A stretch of 64,000 nt of DNA from Blautia faecis (GCF_020554845.1 NZ_JAJCIA010000001.1:1-64000), one strand, 5' to 3'. Shown: positions 7,630 to 15,740, counted from the first letter of the stretch. The notes: generated by a model not told the origin, from the letters alone. Numbers and translations are program-made.

Positions 7630-8138
7630 TAGTTATTACAAATGGAACAGAGTACATATATTTAGACGAAGAGCACCAGATCCAGAAGACAACAGATATA
7701 AGTAAAGCAAAGACATTTACATTCAAGGGATGCAGTATTTTCATAAGGGAAAACGTCAAGGCAACCAAGGGCTTTTATGCCTATGACACGGAAACACAGC
7801 GTATCTGTTACAGACGAAAGAAGAAAAAGTGTTTCCCAAAGACCACAAGAATGATGATTTACAATCAGGCAGACGGACGTTGTGTATTATGCGGAAGAAA
7901 AATCAAATATGAAGATATGACTATAGACCATATCAGACCTACGTCATTGGGTGGATCAGATTCAGTGGAAAATCTTCAGTGCACATGTCGAACATGCAAC
8001 ACCTTCAAAGACAAGATGCTCCCGGACACATTCTTTGATCGGATCAACGAAATCTATCTGTATCAGATGCAGAGAAAGTATGGCAAGAAACTTAAATGGA
8101 AACTGGCGAATAAATTAATTAAGAGTATGGCACGGTAG
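7626..8138 (+). CDS. HNH endonuclease
   Basis: A 170-residue protein. The C-terminal half carries a complete HNH module: CVLCG, then DHIRPTSLGGSDSVENLQ, then CRTCNTFKDK. The two CxxC pairs bind structural zinc, and DHIRP supplies the catalytic His. The N-terminal 70 residues form an unrelated lysine-rich domain. Phages use such enzymes as homing nucleases or with terminase during packaging; no terminase is nearby, so homing or recombination is more likely. Confidence 0.85.
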   Translation: MIVITNGTEYIYLDEEHQIQKTTDISKAKTFTFKGCSIFIRENVKATKGFYAYDTETQRICYRRKKKKCFPKTTRMMIYNQADGRCVLCGRKIKYEDMTIDHIRPTSLGGSDSVENLQCTCRTCNTFKDKMLPDTFFDRINEIYLYQMQRKYGKKLKWKLANKLIKSMAR

Positions 8139-8150
8139 GAGGACAAGACA

Positions 8151-8378
8151 ATGTGGACGAGAGAGATTTTAGATTATATAGAATACAATAAATGGAAAGA
8201 TGAGCTTGTACCTGAGAGACTGAAGTGCTTCTTCACAACCTGGGCGTATGAGTATAGAATCGGGAAAGATCAGGACGAATGCGAAAGCTTACTGAAGAGA
8301 ATCTATGAGAATGCAGAGGTAGCAGGATTTATGGACTACGAAGAGTTCAAGGAATACATGCTTCAGTTTGTGAAGTAG
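8151..8378 (+). CDS. Hypothetical acidic protein (75 aa)
   Basis: GGAGGACA precedes the ATG. Helical and acidic (TREILDYIEYNKWKDELVPE.. FMDYEEFKEYMLQFVK). Not recognised. Followed by an 8-bp perfect hairpin before the HicA-like gene. Confidence 0.55.
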   Translation: MWTREILDYIEYNKWKDELVPERLKCFFTTWAYEYRIGKDQDECESLLKRIYENAEVAGFMDYEEFKEYMLQFVK

Positions 8379-8386
8379 GATTGCAC

Positions 8387-8413
8387 AGGGGAGTAGAAAT
8401 TATCGACTCCCCT
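8387..8413 (+). other. Intercistronic hairpin
   Basis: AGGGGAGT (8387-8394) pairs perfectly with ACTCCCCT (8406-8413). No T-run follows, so it is more likely an mRNA-stability or processing element than a terminator. Confidence 0.55.
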
Positions 8414-8462
8414 ATTGAACTAACAGACAGGTAGCAGGACATAATAAAGGAGCAGAAGCACA

Positions 8463-8699
8463 ATGAGCGGAAAACTTGATAGACGAGATGAAGTCCGGTT
8501 TATTGCCTGTCTGGAAGCAAACCATTATATTCCAGATAATAAAAAAGGCAGTGGCGGTAGCCATTACAAGTACATATCAACCCTGACTGGATATCATGTA
8601 GAGATCAAGCATAAGCAGAATATTATGATAACCAAAAGGCTGATAAGGGAAGTAAGACAAGATTTAGAGCGGAACGGCTACAGCTGTATTCCATACTGA
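8463..8699 (+). CDS. HicA-like mRNA interferase (no HicB partner)
   Basis: A 78-residue protein with the HicA/YcfA layout: an N-terminal helix (DEVRFIACLEANHY), then GSGGSHYKYIS, where the His of the GSH motif is the catalytic residue of the family, a strand (YHVEIKHKQNIMI), and a final helix (LIREVRQDLERNGY). HicA toxins are double-stranded-RNA-binding-fold ribonucleases normally paired with a HicB antitoxin. No HicB-like gene is adjacent. AAGGAG supports the start. It may be a regulator derived from the toxin or be controlled in another way. Confidence 0.6.
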   Translation: MSGKLDRRDEVRFIACLEANHYIPDNKKGSGGSHYKYISTLTGYHVEIKHKQNIMITKRLIREVRQDLERNGYSCIPY

Positions 8700-8803
8700 T
8701 CCACTGCTGCCTGGGCGAAATTCATTGATAATACAATGGAAAACAGCTATAATGGGAGTAGATTAAAATAAATGTTGGAGGACAAAAAGGAAGGTGACTG
8801 TAA

Positions 8804-9349
8804 ATGCCAGCTTTAAAGGAAAATAAAAAGTATACTATAGAGGATATCATGGCATTGCCAGAGAATGAACATGCAGAACTGATTGACGGTCAGATTTATT
8901 ATCAGGCAGCTCCAAGCCGTAAACATCAGGATATATCAGGTGAACTGTATGCAACTATCCATGATTATATCAAGAGAAATGGTGGACAATGTAAGGTATA
9001 TCATGCTCCATTTGCAGTATTACTTAATGATGATGATTCTGTTTATATTGAGCCTGATATTTCGGTAATCTGTGACCGTAACAAATTATCAGATCGTGGC
9101 TGTGAGGGTGCGCCCGATTGGATCATTGAGATAGTTTCACCAGGAAGCCGCCGTATGGACTACATGATTAAATTGTTTAAATATCGTACAGCAGGAGTCC
9201 GTGAGTATTGGATTGTGGACTATGCAAAAGACATGGTAATGGTATATAACTTCGAGCAGAACGAAATGGAAACCTATACCATGGCAGATAAAGTACCAGT
9301 AGGTATTTATGATAATCTGGTAATTGATTTTGCGGAAATGGATATATAA
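8804..9349 (+). CDS. Uma2 family (DUF820) PD-(D/E)XK nuclease-like protein
   Basis: A 181-residue protein with the family landmarks: IEDIMALPENEHAELIDGQI at the start, IEPDISVICD, then PDWIIEIVSPGSR, and KLFKYRTAGVREYWIVDY. The E/D, D and EIVSP residues correspond to the nuclease-fold active site. The family is abundant in cyanobacteria and Firmicutes, but substrates are largely unknown. GAAGGTG is the ribosome site. A second Uma2 gene follows 14 bases later. Confidence 0.85.
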   Translation: MPALKENKKYTIEDIMALPENEHAELIDGQIYYQAAPSRKHQDISGELYATIHDYIKRNGGQCKVYHAPFAVLLNDDDSVYIEPDISVICDRNKLSDRGCEGAPDWIIEIVSPGSRRMDYMIKLFKYRTAGVREYWIVDYAKDMVMVYNFEQNEMETYTMADKVPVGIYDNLVIDFAEMDI

Positions 9350-9363
9350 GGGAGTTGGTTTGT

Positions 9364-10170
9364 ATGATGTACCCATATATTACATTGCCAGATGAAACAG
9401 AGATTGTACATTCGCAGATTGTAACTGAATCTGGAAAACAGAAAGTAATTGTTAATTTTGAACGTCCGACAGAAACAGGATTTGACTCTGCTAGGTGTGA
9501 GATTCCAGGGAATACGTGGATTTCTGTTGTAGGATATTCTTCTGAGGAGATCAGAAGATTTGAGGAATTTCTACAAGACAATGTGGAGAATATTATGGAG
9601 AAAGCAAAAGCTAAACAGAAATCTTACTGCGACAGCAACATCAAAGAAGAGAAGATAAATGGTGTGACTTACACAATTCCAAAATCTGAAGCATACCAAC
9701 ATGGTATTGTAGCCGGGAACATTAGCACAATAATACACTATGGACTTTCAAAAGGAAGCTTGGTCTTTACTGGCAATTTGGATTACCGATATCATCCAGC
9801 CGTAAATGATGATTATGTTGTCCCTGATGTGCTTGTGGTACATGACCGTAAAAACCTTAGAGACACATATTATTGTGGAATCCCAAAGTTTGTTGTGGAG
9901 ATTGTAAGTCCGGCTACAGTTCTACACGATCGGAAGGACAAGCTGAAGATTTATCAGGAAGCAGATGTTCAAGAATATTGGATTATATCATCAATGGAAC
10001 GGTCTGTTGAGATTTATTATCTGGTAGCAGGACGGTATGTGTTACAAGATTGTTATATTCTTCAGGATGATTCGGAAGAAGATTATTACAATGCAGATCA
10101 GGTGATTACATTGAGGGAATTTCCGAATATCAGTCTGACGCTGGCAGAGATTTTTGAGAATAGGGATTGA
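9364..10170 (+). CDS. Second Uma2 family protein with extra N-terminal domain
   Basis: I chose ATG 9364 because GGGAG is 9 bases upstream; a TTG at 9355 is too close to it. Residues 1-85 are an extra domain not seen in the first copy. From there a Uma2 domain runs: KINGVTYTIPKSEAYQHGIV, VVPDVLVVHDRK, PKFVVEIVSPATV and KIYQEADVQEYWII. Tandem but divergent Uma2 genes suggest an ancient duplication. It ends just before the terminator shared with the convergent repressor gene. Confidence 0.8.
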   Translation: MMYPYITLPDETEIVHSQIVTESGKQKVIVNFERPTETGFDSARCEIPGNTWISVVGYSSEEIRRFEEFLQDNVENIMEKAKAKQKSYCDSNIKEEKINGVTYTIPKSEAYQHGIVAGNISTIIHYGLSKGSLVFTGNLDYRYHPAVNDDYVVPDVLVVHDRKNLRDTYYCGIPKFVVEIVSPATVLHDRKDKLKIYQEADVQEYWIISSMERSVEIYYLVAGRYVLQDCYILQDDSEEDYYNADQVITLREFPNISLTLAEIFENRD

Positions 10171-10173
10171 GCA

Positions 10174-10206
10174 TAAAAAGAGGGCTGCCGGGATGATCGG
10201 TAGCCC
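10174..10206 (-). terminator. Terminator of the XRE regulator
   Basis: GGGCTGCCG (10182-10190) pairs with CGGTAGCCC (10198-10206); on the minus strand the hairpin is followed by TCTTTTT. Confidence 0.75.
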
Positions 10207-10226
10207 ATAGTGGGTAAATGTAAATA

Positions 10227-11237
10227 TTAAACAGGATCGTTTATTTTGGAGACATTTTCTAAGACTTCTTTAGCAGAATTGTATAAATCTTTAGGAATAT
10301 ATTTCTCAACATTAGGGAGTGCTAATTCCTCTTGTCTGTCGGATAGCCAATAATAGCATATAGTAATTAGATGGCTAAAAGCTCTTCCGGTGTTGATTTC
10401 TGGGAGGTATGGTATGCCATCACCAAGTGTATGAGGTTGAATTTCATTGATTAGATAGACAACAGAAGAATAAAACAAATTGCGGAGACTTTCTAAGTTA
10501 GGATCTTGCATATCTTTTAAGTTTGAGATAACTCCTAAAATTGATTTTAAATTATCCAAAGCAATTTTTCCTGTTTTTTTATTTCTTTCTATTTGTTTTT
10601 TCTCTTCGTCCAAATAAACAGCAACAGTTTCAAGACTGTTATTTTTTACTACTAAATCGTTGAATTTTGCAGCAAGTTGGAGTAAATCACTGAGAACAGA
10701 ATTAAATTCTTCTGGGTGCATAATACTTGTACAATATGTTGGCAAATATAAGGTAGAAAAAGCAAGTTCAGGATTGACAACGATAGAGCGCTGAAAATGC
10801 AAAAGAGAAGTTAGTATTGCCTGTTGATGATGTGTATTTGCCCAATTAAATTGTTGGGTAATTCGATTTCGTATATCCTTCAGTAAGTCATCTAATTCTG
10901 ATTCCAGATATAAAAAGTCCAACATATCTTCATATTGATCTTCAATATCAATTAGTTCATACCAATTTTTTATTTTTCCAGCAATAGGTTGATTGATAAT
11001 TCTTTCCACATAGTCAAGTATATTTTCCTCGTCATCATCATCTAACAGAATTTTGTAAATAGAAATTAAATCCTCTTTGCTAATCTTTTTAGTTTTACCA
11101 CTTTCAATATTGGCAAGCCAATACTTAGAATGTCCACTTTCTTCAGAGAGATCAGAAGCTGTATATTCGATTTCTTTTCGTTCTTCTATAATATTATTGC
11201 GTAACTGGTCAGTAATAGTAATTTTTTCTGTAGCCAT
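10227..11237 (-). CDS. XRE-family transcriptional regulator with long C-terminal domain
   Basis: A 336-residue protein. Residues 10-65 form a helix-turn-helix (NIIEERKEIEYTASDLSEES, then HSKYWLANIESG), the Xre/Cro pattern. The remaining 270 residues are helical and match no domain I know. It is divergent from the partition and replication operon, and GTACAA sites lie in both promoters, so it is the best candidate for the element's master repressor. GGAGGG lies before the ATG and a minus-strand TTGACT-17-TAATAT promoter upstream. Confidence 0.75.
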   Translation of the reverse strand: MATEKITITDQLRNNIIEERKEIEYTASDLSEESGHSKYWLANIESGKTKKISKEDLISIYKILLDDDDEENILDYVERIINQPIAGKIKNWYELIDIEDQYEDMLDFLYLESELDDLLKDIRNRITQQFNWANTHHQQAILTSLLHFQRSIVVNPELAFSTLYLPTYCTSIMHPEEFNSVLSDLLQLAAKFNDLVVKNNSLETVAVYLDEEKKQIERNKKTGKIALDNLKSILGVISNLKDMQDPNLESLRNLFYSSVVYLINEIQPHTLGDGIPYLPEINTGRAFSHLITICYYWLSDRQEELALPNVEKYIPKDLYNSAKEVLENVSKINDPV

Positions 11238-11260
11238 GTTATCCCTCCATTCAATATTTA

Positions 11261-11289
11261 ATATTACAATAGAAGTACAAGAAAGTCAA
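11261..11289 (-). promoter_or_regulatory. Promoter of the XRE regulator
   Basis: On the minus strand, TTGACT (11284-11289) and TAATAT (11261-11266) are separated by 17 bases. A GTACAA half-site (11275-11280) lies in the spacer, consistent with autoregulation. Confidence 0.7.
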
Positions 11290-11322
11290 TTAAATGTGTA
11301 TTAGTATAAAAATTACTAAAAT

Positions 11323-11364
11323 GTACAAAATACTATTGACATATCAGTTTGTACGTGATATGAT
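11323..11364 (+). promoter_or_regulatory. Strong promoter overlapped by an inverted repeat (operator)
   Basis: TTGACA (11336-11341), 17 bases, TATGAT (11359-11364): a near-consensus sigma-A promoter. GTACAAA (11323-11329) and TTTGTAC (11348-11354) form a perfect inverted repeat around the -35 box, with a further half-site in the divergent promoter. This is the expected layout of a repressor-controlled switch. Confidence 0.75.
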
Positions 11365-11385
11365 GCTAACCATAGAAACAAAAAA

Positions 11386-11445
11386 AGATCAATGCACGCC
11401 AATGCACTGATCTTCACATGAAACGATACGCCAATACCGTTTCAT
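11386..11445 (+). ncRNA. Tandem hairpins with identical CGCCAA loops
   Basis: Two consecutive 11-bp stems, each with a single A/C mismatch, carry the same six-base loop CGCCAA: AGATCAATGCA/TGCACTGATCT (11386-11413) and ATGAAACGATA/TACCGTTTCAT (11418-11445). They begin about 15 bases after the predicted transcription start of the strong promoter and encode no protein. Identical loops on unrelated stems imply selection for the loop, as in a protein-binding or antisense RNA; at DNA level they could be part of an origin. Confidence 0.55.
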
Positions 11446-11524
11446 ATAATATGCACAGATCATCATAAATGAAGAATCCATACATAACCTTCGACAAGTT
11501 AAGTATAGTCTATTTTTCATTTCG

Positions 11525-11559
11525 TGACAATCCGAAACGTTTGTTCGGATATTCTGTCA
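11525..11559 (+). other. Hairpin in the partition leader
   Basis: TGACA plus ATCCGAA (11525-11536) pairs with TTCGGAT (11544-11550) and TGTCA (11555-11559), with a 4-base bulge. No T-run. It lies between the tandem hairpins and the iterons. Confidence 0.5.
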
Positions 11560-11594
11560 TATTACCCAATACATAAAAACCTATATTAGATAGG

Positions 11595-11633
11595 AAGAAA
11601 CATAATCAAGAAACACAATCAAGCAACGCAATC
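11595..11633 (+). repeat. Three 13-bp iterons, candidate tubC centromere
   Basis: AAGAAACATAATC, AAGAAACACAATC and AAGCAACGCAATC lie head-to-tail without gaps upstream of the winged-helix genes. In TubZ plasmids and phages the centromere is a set of short direct repeats upstream of tubR, so this is the natural candidate binding site. Confidence 0.6.
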
Positions 11634-11877
11634 AATATCGCACCATGACAACTTTATACCTGCATCTTTACCACAGCCCACAGGACTATTTTTATTTCTT
11701 TCAGTGAGACTGCTTTATTTTTTGCACCCTTTTTTAGGAAACAATATCAATGTGCATTTTGCAGAATGAGATTCCTGAGAAATCGGAAGTAGAGAATGAA
11801 CCAGATCACCATATTTTTTTACACAGTGGGTTACAGCTGAGATAAAGGTAGACAAAAACTTAATAGGGAGGAACTTT

Positions 11878-12141
11878 ATGGAACTATCGAGATCAGATTT
11901 TCAAATCCTGAACGTGCTGAAAGAACACAAGTGTACGAACTATCAGGAAAGCATGACACTACAGGAGATTATACCAGAGTTACTATTTTCCAGAGTTACT
12001 GCTTACAAGCGTTTGAAGAAACTATGTGACATGGGATATACCGCAAAGGGCTGTCAGGCGGAGCAAGCCGATACTTATTACATCCTGGACAAGGGTATTC
12101 GTGTAGCGGACATAAAAGACATAACAGAGTTGGAGTCGTGA
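11878..12141 (+). CDS. Winged-helix protein, TubR-like (copy 1)
   Basis: An 87-residue protein. SDFQILNVLKEHKCTNYQ and MTLQEIIPELLFSRVTAYKR form helices 1-3 of a winged helix; RLKKLCDMGYTAKG with ADTYYILDKG forms the wing. It is similar in layout to the next gene. TubR proteins are small winged-helix adaptors that link iteron DNA to TubZ filaments. GGGAGGAAC precedes the ATG, and the iterons lie about 245 bases upstream. TubR assignment is from fold plus context. Confidence 0.65.
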   Translation: MELSRSDFQILNVLKEHKCTNYQESMTLQEIIPELLFSRVTAYKRLKKLCDMGYTAKGCQAEQADTYYILDKGIRVADIKDITELES

Positions 12142-12218
12142 TATGTTGGTGTAATGTTTACGCAATGCCAAGATACATAAAAGTCAATATGAAGATATAG
12201 GAAGGATAGATTGTATAT

Positions 12219-12485
12219 ATGACAAATAAATTAAACAGATCAGATTACCTCATTCTGGACACACTACATGGTTCCAATATGACAGATCAATTTCATAGTA
12301 TGACAATTGAAGAGATCATGGAAGAGACAGGAAATGTTCTTGGAGTTCGAATGACAGTATACCGCATGGTAACTAAGCTGGTGAAGCTTGGCTATCTTGA
12401 AAAAGGTGTTATGGACAACCATGCAAACACCTATTATTTAACAAATGATGGTCGCAAATTATTCAAGGAGGATAAAGCAGAATGA
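12219..12485 (+). CDS. Winged-helix protein, TubR-like (copy 2)
   Basis: An 88-residue paralogue of the preceding gene, sharing the pattern LNRSDYLILDTLHGSNMTDQ, MTIEEIMEET, MTVYRMVTKLVKLGYLEKG and ANTYYLTNDGR. Its stop overlaps the TubZ-like start in an ATGA, so the two are translationally coupled, as tubR-tubZ pairs often are. Having two winged-helix genes is unusual; one may bind the centromere and the other regulate. Confidence 0.65.
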   Translation: MTNKLNRSDYLILDTLHGSNMTDQFHSMTIEEIMEETGNVLGVRMTVYRMVTKLVKLGYLEKGVMDNHANTYYLTNDGRKLFKEDKAE

Positions 12486-13549
12486 AGATCAGAGAGAATT
12501 GTTACATGTTAGGGATTGGAAGCACCGGAGGAAAAATCTACAAAGAATTTGTACTGCGTCATTATAAAGGGGCTGCTGCAAATGGTAGCGAACAGGATCA
12601 CAAAGCGCTTGGAGACGTACCAAACAAATATACCTTACAAGGCTTTGATGGATTTGGTGGACACCGTGAAAGAGCTATGGATTGTCTGGCTGGAAACGAA
12701 GATTTCATCAAATTTGTTGAAGGAATCAAAGAAGACATTGTGTTTATTCTCTTTGCCGGAGGAGGTTCTACTGGATCAGGCTGTGCGCCAATTGTTGCAG
12801 AAATGCTCCTGGAAGAAAAAGACGAAGATGGTAATCCGGTGAAGACAGTGTGCCCGGTGATTGCGTTACCTGCATCTGGAGAATCCTTGGCAAAACATAA
12901 GAACGCTTATGAGACAGTGCAGGAGCTTCAGGAAATAGAAGGTTTGGGAGCAACATTCTTCTTAAATAATGACAGCAACGAGAATTACGATTATATCAAC
13001 AAGAATTTTGCAAGTATGCTGGATGAATTTCTTTCAAATGAGAGTTACGGCAGACAGAACAATTTTGATGAATCAGAGCGTCTGGAAATGTTGAAAGACA
13101 GCGGAGCAATGGTCCTGAGCGTAACAGGAGATGGAACAGATAGCAAGATCAAGCTTGAAAAGCTGACTAAGAGTGGAATCTTTGCACCAATCGAGGATAA
13201 CTACATCTGTGAGAATATCGGTATCATTCATTCCAAAAATGACAAGTCAGATATTGATTCTGAGGATGTAATTGCAGAAGTTGGGAAACCAGATAATGTA
13301 TTTGAGGGGTTCAATGGCAGGAAGACAATCATTGCTGCAAGTGGCTTGGATTATCCGGTATCTCATGTAAAGAAGCTTGGCGAATTGGCTGTAAAAGCTA
13401 ATGCGGAACGTATGAGAAATAAGAAAAGCACCAGAGCAAAGCTTGGTTCACTGGAATTACCGGAAATAGATATAACAGAGCAGAAAGAAGAACCTACAAA
13501 GAAGAAAATGACAAAGCTGGAACTTCTGAAAAAGAGAAGAGGACAGTAA
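12482..13549 (+). CDS. TubZ-like tubulin/FtsZ-family GTPase
   Basis: A 355-residue protein. The N-terminus MLGIGSTGGKIYKEF fits the first nucleotide-binding loop, and FAGGGSTGSGCAP (residues 91-103) is the tubulin/FtsZ glycine-rich signature that contacts GTP phosphates. It differs from cell-division FtsZ in length and in its basic, helical tail (KKKMTKLELLKKRRGQ); in TubZ the tail contacts TubR. Type III partition systems of Bacillus plasmids and clostridial phage c-st use TubZ treadmilling to segregate DNA. Upstream winged-helix genes and iterons complete the set. Confidence 0.85.
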   Translation: MKIRENCYMLGIGSTGGKIYKEFVLRHYKGAAANGSEQDHKALGDVPNKYTLQGFDGFGGHRERAMDCLAGNEDFIKFVEGIKEDIVFILFAGGGSTGSGCAPIVAEMLLEEKDEDGNPVKTVCPVIALPASGESLAKHKNAYETVQELQEIEGLGATFFLNNDSNENYDYINKNFASMLDEFLSNESYGRQNNFDESERLEMLKDSGAMVLSVTGDGTDSKIKLEKLTKSGIFAPIEDNYICENIGIIHSKNDKSDIDSEDVIAEVGKPDNVFEGFNGRKTIIAASGLDYPVSHVKKLGELAVKANAERMRNKKSTRAKLGSLELPEIDITEQKEEPTKKKMTKLELLKKRRGQ

Positions 13550-13614
13550 AGATTAAGTACATCTTATGTTATGTCAGAGAAAAGTCATGTATCAATGGTG
13601 AGGATAAATGAGAT

Positions 13615-13803
13615 ATGGAGAAGCAGCATAATGACTTAGTTGTGTTACAAGCTAACGGTTTAATTCATCTGGTCGGAAAATCTGAAAATAGAATGCCAGA
13701 ATCAAGATTCGTAGGCGGTACAGTTCCATGGTTTGACGACAGCAAACTTTTGAAGATCAACCGAACCGGAAAGTCAGCCAGAGGGTATGAAGTAAACAAA
13801 TAA
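13615..13803 (+). CDS. Small protein with PWFDDSKL motif (62 aa)
   Basis: The ATG follows GGTGAGGA at some distance. The C-terminal half FVGGTVPWFDDSKLLKINR is related to the 51-residue product at 6743, while the N-terminal half differs. Function unknown. A CAGGCAG/CTGCCTG hairpin (13811-13839) follows. Confidence 0.6.
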   Translation: MEKQHNDLVVLQANGLIHLVGKSENRMPESRFVGGTVPWFDDSKLLKINRTGKSARGYEVNK

Positions 13804-13870
13804 TCGGATTCAGGCAGTAGATATAAAAGCTGCTGCCTGGAAGATCAAAGAAGAGAAGGAGAATACGGAT

Positions 13871-14476
13871 ATGAGGACACCTAAAGAATACACGCAGAAT
13901 TTGAAGCAGAAAATTATCACTAAACAGATGTTAGCCGATTGCCTTTATAGCGTGAATAAAAGGGCAAAGAACTGTAGAGACAATGAGCATAAGTATTCCA
14001 AATATAGAACCGATTACTACGGTAACGCAGACAATTATCGTCAGCAGAAAGAGGAATACTACAGCCAGAAAGATAAAATGCTTACATTACTGAAGCCAAA
14101 TTGCATCCATGAAACAACAGAGTACCACAAAGAGCGTGTATACGACTATGAGCCAGAATATTATGAGATTTACGATAGCGGTAATTATTTGAGAAGTAGT
14201 GGTTACTATGATAAGGAATTACACGAATATGTAGAGTTTGTTGTGGTCAATGTTCCGCATACCTCATATTATCTGTTCTATGATTTAGGAACCCACAGTT
14301 TCCATACACCAATTGAGCAGTCTGATTTGAAGAAATATTCGGAATTGCAAGTTGTCGATATTGGAGAACTGAATACATACGGCGAAGAGATTACAGAGCT
14401 GGTATCTAATCAGTTTGTTGCAAAGTTAATGAGTCTGATTCGAAGTGGTGATTTCAGATTAGTTTTTTCGGAATAA
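13871..14476 (+). CDS. Hypothetical Tyr-rich protein, paralogue A
   Basis: A 201-residue protein starting MRTPKEYTQNLKQKIITKQM, rich in Tyr and charged residues. It aligns along its length with the product at 15059 (shared CLYSVNKRAKNCRDNEHKY, YYGNAD.YR, VYDYEP.YYEI, FVVVNVPHTSYYLFYDLG, and a final SGDFRLVFSE). The pair seems to have arisen by tandem duplication with the 143-residue gene lying between. No enzyme motif is visible. Confidence 0.65.
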   Translation: MRTPKEYTQNLKQKIITKQMLADCLYSVNKRAKNCRDNEHKYSKYRTDYYGNADNYRQQKEEYYSQKDKMLTLLKPNCIHETTEYHKERVYDYEPEYYEIYDSGNYLRSSGYYDKELHEYVEFVVVNVPHTSYYLFYDLGTHSFHTPIEQSDLKKYSELQVVDIGELNTYGEEITELVSNQFVAKLMSLIRSGDFRLVFSE

Positions 14477-14552
14477 AACGGAATCAAAGACAGAAGTAAG
14501 TAACAGTCGAAAGGCATTATATAAAATTTCAAAATCAAAGGAGAATACGACT

Positions 14553-14984
14553 ATGAGTAACAAATTAGTGAAGAGAAACAATATGGAGAACGTAACTTTT
14601 GAGGCACTGGGACTGGATAGCACTAAGAATTTCTTAGTAGCGCCGAAATCTGAAGGAAAGAAATACTTTATGCGAACTGAAGATATTAAACAGGCAAGCG
14701 GAGATATGCTTATGGAACAAGATTTTCAGGTAGGCGGTATTCTGGTACTCAGAAAGAATGGTGATGTACTGTTTACACTGAAGAAAGGACTGACAAATAA
14801 TGATATCCTGTTATGTACACTAGATATTGGTAGTGATCCAGTGGAAAAGTGCAACCAGTATTTGCAGGAATCTTTACAGACTATGGAGAAAGAGTTAGGC
14901 ATGGAAGCAGGATATCTGGATCTGAAGCATTGCGGTATTCTGGTCGAAATTGCCAAAGATACCTACAAGGTGATCGAAGAGTAA
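14553..14984 (+). CDS. Hypothetical protein (143 aa)
   Basis: AAAGGAG precedes the ATG. A mixed alpha/beta protein with FEALGLDSTKNFLVAPKSEG near the start and MEKELGMEAGYLDLKHCGIL near the end. Not recognised. It lies between the two paralogous Tyr-rich genes and is followed by a GGCGGTAG/CTACCGCC hairpin (15015-15042). Confidence 0.6.
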   Translation: MSNKLVKRNNMENVTFEALGLDSTKNFLVAPKSEGKKYFMRTEDIKQASGDMLMEQDFQVGGILVLRKNGDVLFTLKKGLTNNDILLCTLDIGSDPVEKCNQYLQESLQTMEKELGMEAGYLDLKHCGILVEIAKDTYKVIEE

Positions 14985-15058
14985 TTACCCATATAAATAA
15001 GATGTAACCCACACGGCGGTAGACCTACCACAATCTACCGCCAGGAAGGAGAGTGTGC

Positions 15059-15667
15059 ATGAAACCACCAAAAGAATACCTGAAGAATCTGAAGCACCAT
15101 ACGATCACAGAAAAGATGTTATCCGATTGCATTTACAGCATAAATAACAGAGCACTCAACAGTCGTGATAACGAATATAAGTATACACATTATGTCCCTG
15201 ATACTTACGGTAATGCTAATAAGTACCGCAAGAAAAAGCTGGAATACTACAGCATGAAGAAAGTCCTGCTGTCAATCCTGGAACCATCCCGTATCCAAAA
15301 GTGTGAAGTCCTGCAACGTAAGCGTACATATGACTATGAGGAAGGTTACGAAGAAATCCTGAAATCTGGTAACTACGTCAACAACAGTGGCTTCTACGAT
15401 CCAGACAGAAAGGAACATGTTGAATTCGTGGTGCAGATGATTCCGCAGACAGTCTACTATCTGGTCTATCAAGTTGGTAACTGCAGTTTTCGCCTGCCGA
15501 TTCAACAATCAGATGTAATCCGTAGACCTGATCTGGATGTTAAGGATGCAGGAAGAATCCCACCTGTTTACGGAGATATCACAGTAGATATGTTATCCGT
15601 ACAGTTTGTGGAAAAAGTATTGAAACTTGTGAAAAGCGGAAATTATACGTTGCAATTAGAAGAATAA
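15059..15667 (+). CDS. Hypothetical Tyr-rich protein, paralogue B
   Basis: I chose ATG 15059, preceded by GGAAGGAGAG, over an in-frame GTG at 15053 that abuts that site. The 202-residue product aligns with the product at 13871. Sequence after the two stops is also alike (GAATAAAACG, then a CAGAAGTAA block), so the duplicated unit included non-coding DNA. Function unknown. Confidence 0.65.
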   Translation: MKPPKEYLKNLKHHTITEKMLSDCIYSINNRALNSRDNEYKYTHYVPDTYGNANKYRKKKLEYYSMKKVLLSILEPSRIQKCEVLQRKRTYDYEEGYEEILKSGNYVNNSGFYDPDRKEHVEFVVQMIPQTVYYLVYQVGNCSFRLPIQQSDVIRRPDLDVKDAGRIPPVYGDITVDMLSVQFVEKVLKLVKSGNYTLQLEE

Positions 15668-15740
15668 AACGAAACAGAAAACAGAAGTAAATAGTGAAAA
15701 GACAGCAGTGACGGAATATAAAGAATGAGAGGAAGATATC

